From positions 1 through 9,442 of the forward strand of contig JACIXM010000283.1 in NCBI GenBank assembly GCA_014360395.1: a stretch of 9,442 nucleotides of DNA, written 5' to 3'. This document shows positions 5,019-9,442 of this stretch, one piece after another. Below the pieces are notes generated by a model. It searched no databases, was not told where the DNA came from, and worked only from the letters and a program-made list of their open reading frames with translations. Numbering within the stretch: the first letter of the stretch is position 1; each line of letters starts with the position of its first letter. Origin of the DNA: Actinotalea sp. (lineage in GTDB: Bacteria; Actinomycetota; Actinomycetes; Actinomycetales; Cellulomonadaceae). The position numbers and the translations under genes are program-made.

Positions 5019-7454
5019 TCAGTGCAGGGTCGGTGCCTCGGAGGCGCGGGTCCCGGTGATCCGGTAGACGTCGAAGACACCGTCGACCTTCCGGACCGCC
5101 GAGAGCACGGAGCTCAGGTGCGCGGGCTCGGCCATCTCGAAGACGAACCGCGAGATCGCCACCCGGTCGCGGGACGTGGACACGCTCGCCGACAGGATGT
5201 TGACGTGGTGGTCCGACAGGACGCGCGTGACGTCGGACAGCAGCCGGCTCCGGTCGAGCGCCTCGACCTGGATCTGCACGAGGAACAGGGTGCTCGCGCC
5301 GACGTCCCACTCCACCTCCACGAGCCGCTCCGGCTGGGCCCGCAGGGCCGCGACGTTGTCGCAGTCGGTGCGGTGCACCGACACGCCGAAGCCCCGCGTG
5401 ATGAAGCCGACGATGTCGTCGCCCGGGACCGGGGTGCAGCACTTGGCGAGCTTGGCCCACACGTCGCTGACGCCCTTGACGACGACGCCCGCATCACCGG
5501 CCCGCAGGCGGCGGGAGGTCTTGGCACCCGGACGGGCGACCTCGGCCGCGTCCTCCTCGTTCCCCTGCTCGCCCCCCATGGAGTGGACGAGCTTCTGCAC
5601 GACGGTCGCCGCGGAGACCTGACCCTCCCCGACCGCGGCGTACAGCGCGGAGACGTCCGCGTACCGCATCTCGTTGGCGAGCACCACGAGCGCCTCGTGG
5701 GTCAGGAGGCGCTGGATCGGCAGGTTCTGCTTGCGCATCGCCTTGGCGATGGCGTCCTTGCCGTGCTCGATCGCCTCCTCGCGACGCTCCTTGGAGAACC
5801 ACTGGCGGATCTTGTTCCGCGCCCGCGGGCTCTTGACGAAGGTCATCCAGTCGCGGCTGGGACCGGCCGTCTCGGACTTGGAGGTGAGGACCTCGACGAC
5901 GTCGCCGTTGTCGAGGGCGCTGTCCAACGGGACGAGGCGACCGTTGACCCGCGCTCCCATCGTGCGGTGCCCGACCTCGGTGTGGACCGCGTAGGCGAAG
6001 TCCACCGGCGTCGACCCGGCCGGCAGCGCGATCGCCTCGCCCTTGGGCGTGAAGACGAACACCTCGGCGCCGCCGATCTCGAACCGCAGCGACTCCAGGA
6101 ACTCCGCCGGGTCGGCGGTCTCGCGCTGCCAGTCCACGAGCTGGCGCAGCCAGGCCATGTCCGTCGTGCCGTCGACGGCCTCCGGGGTCTGCTGCTTGGC
6201 GTGCTCCTTGTACTTCCAGTGCGCCGCGACGCCGTACTCGGCGCGGCGGTGCATGTCGTGCGTGCGGATCTGGATCTCCACGGGCTTGCCGCCCGGGCCG
6301 ATGACCGTCGTGTGCAGGGACTGGTACATGTTGAACTTCGGCATGGCGATGTAGTCCTTGAACCGGCCGGGGACCGGGTTCCACCGCGCGTGGAGGGCGC
6401 CGAGCGCGCCGTAGCAGTCCCGCACCGAGTCCACGAGGACCCGCACGCCCACGAGGTCGTAGATGTCGCCGAAGTCGCGGCCCCGGACGATCATCTTCTG
6501 GTAGATCGAGTAGTAGTGCTTGGGGCGGCCGGTCACCGTCGCCTTGATCCTCGCGGCGCGCAGGTCGGCGGTGACCTGCTCCCGGACGACCGAGAGGTAC
6601 TCGTCGCGCGCCGGGGCCCGCTCCGCCACGAGGTGCACGATCTCCTCGTAGACCTTCGGGTACAGGGTCGCGAAGCTGAGGTCCTCCAGCTCCCACTTGA
6701 TCGTGTTCATGCCGAGGCGGTGGGCCAGCGGGGCGTAGATCTCCAGGGTCTCCCGCGCCTTGCGCTCGGCCGACGCCGCGGGCACGAACTTCCAGGTCCG
6801 GGCGTTGTGCAGGCGGTCGGCCAGCTTGATCACGAGGACGCGGATGTCGCGGGACATCGCCACGACCATCTTGCGCACGGTCTCCGCCTGCGCGGCGGCG
6901 CCGTAGGTCACCTTGTCGAGCTTGGTCACGCCGTCCACGAGCATCGCGACCTCGTCGCCGAAGTCCCGTCGCAGGTCGGCGAGGGAGTACTCCGTGTCCT
7001 CGACGGTGTCGTGCAGGAGCGCCGCCGCCAGCGTCGGCGGGGTCATCCCCAGGTCCGCGAGGATCGTCGCCACCGCGACGGGGTGGGTGATGTACGGGTC
7101 ACCGGACTTGCGGACCTGGCCCTCGTGAGCCCGCTCGGCGACGACGTACGCCCGCTCGAGGATCGACAGGTCGGCGCGGGGGTGGTTGGCGCGGACCGCC
7201 AGCAGCAGCGGCTCGAGCGCCGGCGAGGCGGTCGAGCTGCGCGTGCCCAGCCGGGCCAGGCGCGACCGCATGCCCCCGAAGTCCGCGGCCCGGCGGGCGG
7301 TCGAGGGCGTCGGGCTCACGCCGTTGGCCGGAGCGCCCGCGGCAGGACCGCCCCCGGTGCCGGGCGCAGCGGTGCCGGTCCGGGCGGAGCCGGACGCGCC
7401 CCCCGTCGGGCCGGGCTGCCGGTCTCGCCCGTCCCCGTCCTGGGTCGTCGCCAT
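5019..7454 (-). CDS. relA: Bifunctional (p)ppGpp synthetase/hydrolase Rel (RelA/SpoT family)
   Basis: This 811-residue cytoplasmic enzyme makes (p)ppGpp from ATP and GTP or GDP during starvation and hydrolyses it otherwise. The hydrolase HD domain keeps HDTVEDT (148-154) and RLHNART (214-220). The synthetase domain has [13 protein letters not shown] (309-321), [12 protein letters not shown] (364-375) and YQSLHT (377-382); the RFKD form of the motif is typical of bifunctional Rel. A TGS domain follows at about 462-525, a helical region, a Cys-rich segment with [10 protein letters not shown] (671-680) and HRTDCDN (694-700), and a C-terminal ACT domain (about 722-800). The length fits the family. 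Residues 1-75 are a low-complexity Gly/Ala/Pro/Thr extension outside the conserved part. The ATG at 7454 has a strong GGGGAGGTGAC just upstream. It lies 73 bases after apt, as usual in actinobacteria, and has its own candidate promoter. Confidence 0.98.
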   Translation of the reverse strand: MATTQDGDGRDRQPGPTGGASGSARTGTAAPGTGGGPAAGAPANGVSPTPSTARRAADFGGMRSRLARLGTRSSTASPALEPLLLAVRANHPRADLSILERAYVVAERAHEGQVRKSGDPYITHPVAVATILADLGMTPPTLAAALLHDTVEDTEYSLADLRRDFGDEVAMLVDGVTKLDKVTYGAAAQAETVRKMVVAMSRDIRVLVIKLADRLHNARTWKFVPAASAERKARETLEIYAPLAHRLGMNTIKWELEDLSFATLYPKVYEEIVHLVAERAPARDEYLSVVREQVTADLRAARIKATVTGRPKHYYSIYQKMIVRGRDFGDIYDLVGVRVLVDSVRDCYGALGALHARWNPVPGRFKDYIAMPKFNMYQSLHTTVIGPGGKPVEIQIRTHDMHRRAEYGVAAHWKYKEHAKQQTPEAVDGTTDMAWLRQLVDWQRETADPAEFLESLRFEIGGAEVFVFTPKGEAIALPAGSTPVDFAYAVHTEVGHRTMGARVNGRLVPLDSALDNGDVVEVLTSKSETAGPSRDWMTFVKSPRARNKIRQWFSKERREEAIEHGKDAIAKAMRKQNLPIQRLLTHEALVVLANEMRYADVSALYAAVGEGQVSAATVVQKLVHSMGGEQGNEEDAAEVARPGAKTSRRLRAGDAGVVVKGVSDVWAKLAKCCTPVPGDDIVGFITRGFGVSVHRTDCDNVAALRAQPERLVEVEWDVGASTLFLVQIQVEALDRSRLLSDVTRVLSDHHVNILSASVSTSRDRVAISRFVFEMAEPAHLSSVLSAVRKVDGVFDVYRITGTRASEAPTLH

Positions 7455-7455
7455 G

Positions 7456-7489
7456 TCACCTCCCCGCCGCGGTCGGACGATCGAGTCTA
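7456..7489 (-). promoter_or_regulatory. rel promoter -10 and strong ribosome binding site
   Basis: TAGACT (7484-7489) is a TANNNT -10 on the minus strand, predicting a start near 7477 and a leader of about 22 bases. The leader contains GGGGAGGTGA (7456-7465), the strongest Shine-Dalgarno in the window, one base before the ATG at 7454 (its GGAGG core is 4 bases away). There is no clear -35. Rel may therefore be transcribed both from here and by read-through from apt. Confidence 0.5.
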
Positions 7490-7527
7490 GTCGCCGGACC
7501 TGGACCCTCGTCGCGCCGGGCGGTGCG

Positions 7528-8058
7528 TCAGTAGCCGACGACGACGTCGAGCCGCTGCCCCTCGAGGCGGTCGCGGCCGTGCAGGAAGCCGAGCTCCATG
7601 AGGAAGCTCAACCCGACGACCTCGCCACCGGTCCGGCCGATGAGCTCGACCGTGGCCGCAGCGGTGCCGCCGGTCGCCAGCACGTCGTCGACGATCAGCA
7701 CCCGGGCACCGTGCCCGATCGTGTCCGCGTGGACCTCCAGGACCGCGCTGCCGTACTCCAGGTCGTACGCCCCGGTCACCGTCTCGCGGGGCAGCTTGCC
7801 CGCCTTGCGGGCCGGGATGAACCCGGCGCCGAGTGCCGCCGCGACGGGCGCGCCGAGGATGAAGCCCCGTGCCTCCATCCCGACGACGAGGTCGACGGGA
7901 CCCGGGGCGCCCGCCGCCATGTGGTGGACGACGGCCCGGAACGTCGGCCCGTCGGCCAGGAGCGGGGTGATGTCCTTGAAGACGACGCCCGGCTCGGGGT
8001 AGTCGGGCACGTCGTGGATGAGCTCGCGGACGCGCGCGACGAGCTGGTCCTCGGTCAT
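7528..8058 (-). CDS. apt: Adenine phosphoribosyltransferase
   Basis: This 176-residue enzyme converts adenine and PRPP to AMP and pyrophosphate in purine salvage, in the cytoplasm. The PRPP-binding loop is [14 protein letters not shown] (120-133). The N-terminal [14 protein letters not shown] (21-34) and [15 protein letters not shown] (59-73) are typical of APRT, as is GKLPRETV (87-94). The open frame extends upstream, but the ATG at 8058 matches the family start and has GGAG 7 bases before it. It starts only 23 bases after the yajC stop (8082), where secD and secF usually intervene. Rel follows 73 bases downstream; the apt-rel order is standard in actinobacteria. Confidence 0.97.
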   Translation of the reverse strand: MTEDQLVARVRELIHDVPDYPEPGVVFKDITPLLADGPTFRAVVHHMAAGAPGPVDLVVGMEARGFILGAPVAAALGAGFIPARKAGKLPRETVTGAYDLEYGSAVLEVHADTIGHGARVLIVDDVLATGGTAAATVELIGRTGGEVVGLSFLMELGFLHGRDRLEGQRLDVVVGY

Positions 8059-8081
8059 GGCTTGTCTCCAGGAGGGCGGCG

Positions 8082-8450
8082 TCAGCGCCGGTCGGTGTCG
8101 TCGGGGTCGTGCGGCTCCGACGACAGGCTGGACGCGTCGTCCGGCACGACCGGCTGCGCCACGTCGGCCTCGTCCGCCGTCCCGAGCTCCTCGTCGGACA
8201 CCGGCGGCTCGACGAGCTTCGCGATCGCCGCGCGCAGCCACTGGCTGGTGACGCCCGGGGAGGTCTCCAGGGTGACCCGGTCGCCCTCGGCCGCCACGAC
8301 GGTGCCGAACAGGCCAGAGCCGGTCATGACCTCCTGGCCCGGCTGAAGCGTCTCGCGGAACGCCGTGGCCTCCTTCTGCATCCGCCGCGTCCGTCGGGTC
8401 ATCAGCCAGAGGAAGCCGAAGGCGAGCGCGAGGGGCAGGAGCAGTTCCAT
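8082..8450 (-). CDS. yajC: Preprotein translocase subunit YajC
   Basis: This 122-residue protein has one N-terminal membrane segment (about residues 3-17, ELLLPLALAFGFLWL) followed by basic residues TRRTRRMQK. It then has the YajC core LQPGQEVMTGSGLFGTVV (35-52) and a variable acidic C-tail (about 82-122). YajC binds SecDF and SecYEG at the inner face of the membrane and assists protein export. The start at ATG 8450 has a weak AGAG-type ribosome site 5-6 bases upstream. It lies 72 bases after ruvB, as in most actinobacteria. Its normal partners secD and secF are not downstream here; apt follows after 23 bases. Confidence 0.95.
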   Translation of the reverse strand: MELLLPLALAFGFLWLMTRRTRRMQKEATAFRETLQPGQEVMTGSGLFGTVVAAEGDRVTLETSPGVTSQWLRAAIAKLVEPPVSDEELGTADEADVAQPVVPDDASSLSSEPHDPDDTDRR

Positions 8451-8482
8451 GGTGTCTCTTTCGTCGGGGGCGGGCCTCGGCG

Positions 8483-8488
8483 AGTCTA
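8483..8488 (-). promoter_or_regulatory. Candidate -10 element for yajC
   Basis: TAGACT on the minus strand in the 72-base ruvB-yajC gap predicts a start near 8476 and a leader of about 25 bases. No good -35 is visible 16-19 bases upstream. It is the same hexamer as the rel and DUF349 candidates. If real, yajC and apt can be transcribed independently of the SOS-type ruv genes. Confidence 0.4.
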
Positions 8489-8522
8489 ACGACGCTGCTG
8501 CCGCGGAAGTTCGCCGTTCCGG

Positions 8523-9442
8523 TCAGGAGAAGAGCGTCGGCGCGCTGGGCGGCGGACGCAGGTGCAGGTGCTGCCAGGTACGGCTCGTCGCCACCCGGCC
8601 GCGCGGTGTCCGTCCCATGAGGCCCTCGCGGACGAGGAAGGGCTCGGCCACGGTCTCCACGGTCTCCGGCTCCTCCCCGACCGCGACGGCGAGCGTGGTG
8701 AGACCGACCGGCCCGCCGCCGAACCGGACGCACAGCGCGTGCAGCACGGCGCGGTCGAGGCGGTCCAGCCCGATCTCGTCGACCTCGTACACCTCCAGCG
8801 CGGCCCGGGCCGCCCCGCGGTCGAGCGTGCCGTCACCGCGGACCTGCGCCCAGTCCCGGACGCGGCGCAGGAGGCGGTTCGCGATGCGCGGGGTGCCCCG
8901 CGACCGGCGCGCGATCTCCGTCGCTGCGGCGCGGTGCAGGTCCACGCCCAGCAGGCCCGCGGACCGCTCGAGGACCCGGACGAGCTCGTCGTCCTCGTAG
9001 AACTCCAGGTGGCCCGTGAACCCGAACCGGTCCCGCAGCGGCGCGGGCAGGAGACCGGCCCGCGTCGTCGCGCCGACCACCGTGAAGGGCGGCAGGGTCA
9101 GACCGATCGCGTTGGCCCCGGCGCCCTTGCCGACGACGACGTCGACCCGGAAGTCCTCCATCGCGACGTAGAGCAGCTCCTCGGCCGGCCGCGCGATCCG
9201 GTGGATCTCGTCCAGGAAGAGGACCTCGCCCTCCTCGAGGGAGGACAGCACCGCCGCCAGGTCGCCCGCGTGCTGGATCGCCGGGCCGGAGGTGATCCGT
9301 ACGGAGGTCCCCAGCTCGGCACCGATGATCATCGCCAGGGTGGTCTTGCCCAGTCCCGGCGGGCCCGACAGCAGCACGTGGTCCGGGGCCCGGCCGCGCG
9401 CCAGCGCGGCCTCGAGCACCAGGCCGAGCTGGTCGCGCACCA
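8523..9442 (-). CDS. ruvB: Holliday junction branch migration ATPase RuvB, partial (5' end off window)
   Basis: The C-terminal 305 residues and part of the preceding codon are present; the N-terminus is beyond the right edge. RuvB is the hexameric AAA+ motor that, with RuvA, drives branch migration in recombinational repair. In fragment numbering, Walker A is GPPGLGKT (26-33), Walker B LFLDEIH (74-80), sensor 1 GATTRAG (123-129), and the arginine finger R136 in PLRDRFG. The C-terminal winged-helix DNA-binding domain covers about 220-292, including [19 protein letters not shown] and RTPRGRVAT. All key residues are intact. In actinobacteria it normally follows ruvC and ruvA, and ruvB-yajC is the usual order. 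Confidence 0.97.
   Translation of the reverse strand, partial: VRDQLGLVLEAALARGRAPDHVLLSGPPGLGKTTLAMIIGAELGTSVRITSGPAIQHAGDLAAVLSSLEEGEVLFLDEIHRIARPAEELLYVAMEDFRVDVVVGKGAGANAIGLTLPPFTVVGATTRAGLLPAPLRDRFGFTGHLEFYEDDELVRVLERSAGLLGVDLHRAAATEIARRSRGTPRIANRLLRRVRDWAQVRGDGTLDRGAARAALEVYEVDEIGLDRLDRAVLHALCVRFGGGPVGLTTLAVAVGEEPETVETVAEPFLVREGLMGRTPRGRVATSRTWQHLHLRPPPSAPTLFS

Noticed and set aside
4935..7490. 851-codon open frame on the plus strand opposite rel
   Set aside because: It is antisense to a complete, well-conserved rel gene. Long antisense open frames are expected where the third codon position is almost always G or C. The translation is a low-complexity mix of Arg, Asp, Val and Gly with no domain.
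8504..8521. Stem-loop CGGAA/TTCCG after ruvB as a terminator
   Set aside because: Five base pairs with an 8-base loop and no T-run is too weak to call in this GC-rich sequence.
8523..8540. RuvB C-terminus APTLFS as a second clamp-binding peptide, sharing 13 bases with the radical SAM 3' end
   Set aside because: It lacks the leading Gln and is not at the extreme end. RuvB tails vary widely, and the short shared sequence is probably coincidence.

Overview
The window is from a high-GC actinobacterium, probably a member of the Micrococcales close to Cellulomonas (an inference from the very high GC, strong GC3 bias, frequent GTG starts and gene order; no rRNA gene confirms it). It carries the conserved housekeeping block ruvB - yajC - apt - relA (rel), then a DUF349 gene, a glyoxalase-II-like hydrolase, an Rv2578c-type radical SAM gene and the start of a GMC oxidoreductase gene. 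All genes are on the minus strand except the DUF349 gene and a doubtful small ORF just upstream of it.

From right to left: a 3'-complete ruvB fragment enters from the right edge (Holliday-junction branch migration). It is followed by yajC (Sec accessory), apt (adenine salvage) and full-length bifunctional rel ((p)ppGpp synthesis and hydrolysis). In most actinobacteria secD and secF lie between yajC and apt. Here only 23 bases separate those two genes and no remnant is visible. Rel converges on the plus-strand DUF349 gene, and a strong 16-bp stem-loop between them probably ends both transcripts. The DUF349 protein has a repetitive, acidic, proline-rich N-terminus and three helical DUF349 repeats. 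A 384-base divergent region separates it from the metallo-beta-lactamase-fold gene and contains a structured leader with a candidate small ORF overlapping the DUF349 start by GTGA.

The most informative control element is in the 50-base gap between the hydrolase and the radical SAM gene: a perfect actinobacterial LexA/SOS box, TCGAAC-N4-GTTCGA. It lies between a TTGACG -35 and a TCGACT -10 whose predicted start is the GTG start codon. The radical SAM protein ends in QPTLF, which resembles a sliding-clamp-binding peptide, so a DNA-damage role is plausible. The GMC oxidoreductase gene starts 19 bases downstream and runs off the left edge; it has a four-cysteine CxxCxxCxxxC motif.

No tRNA, rRNA, CRISPR array, insertion sequence or phage gene is visible. 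Apart from the tandem repeat in the DUF349 gene there are no notable repeats. The region is mostly core genome. The unusual points are the SOS-controlled radical SAM gene, the missing secDF and the DUF349 leader.
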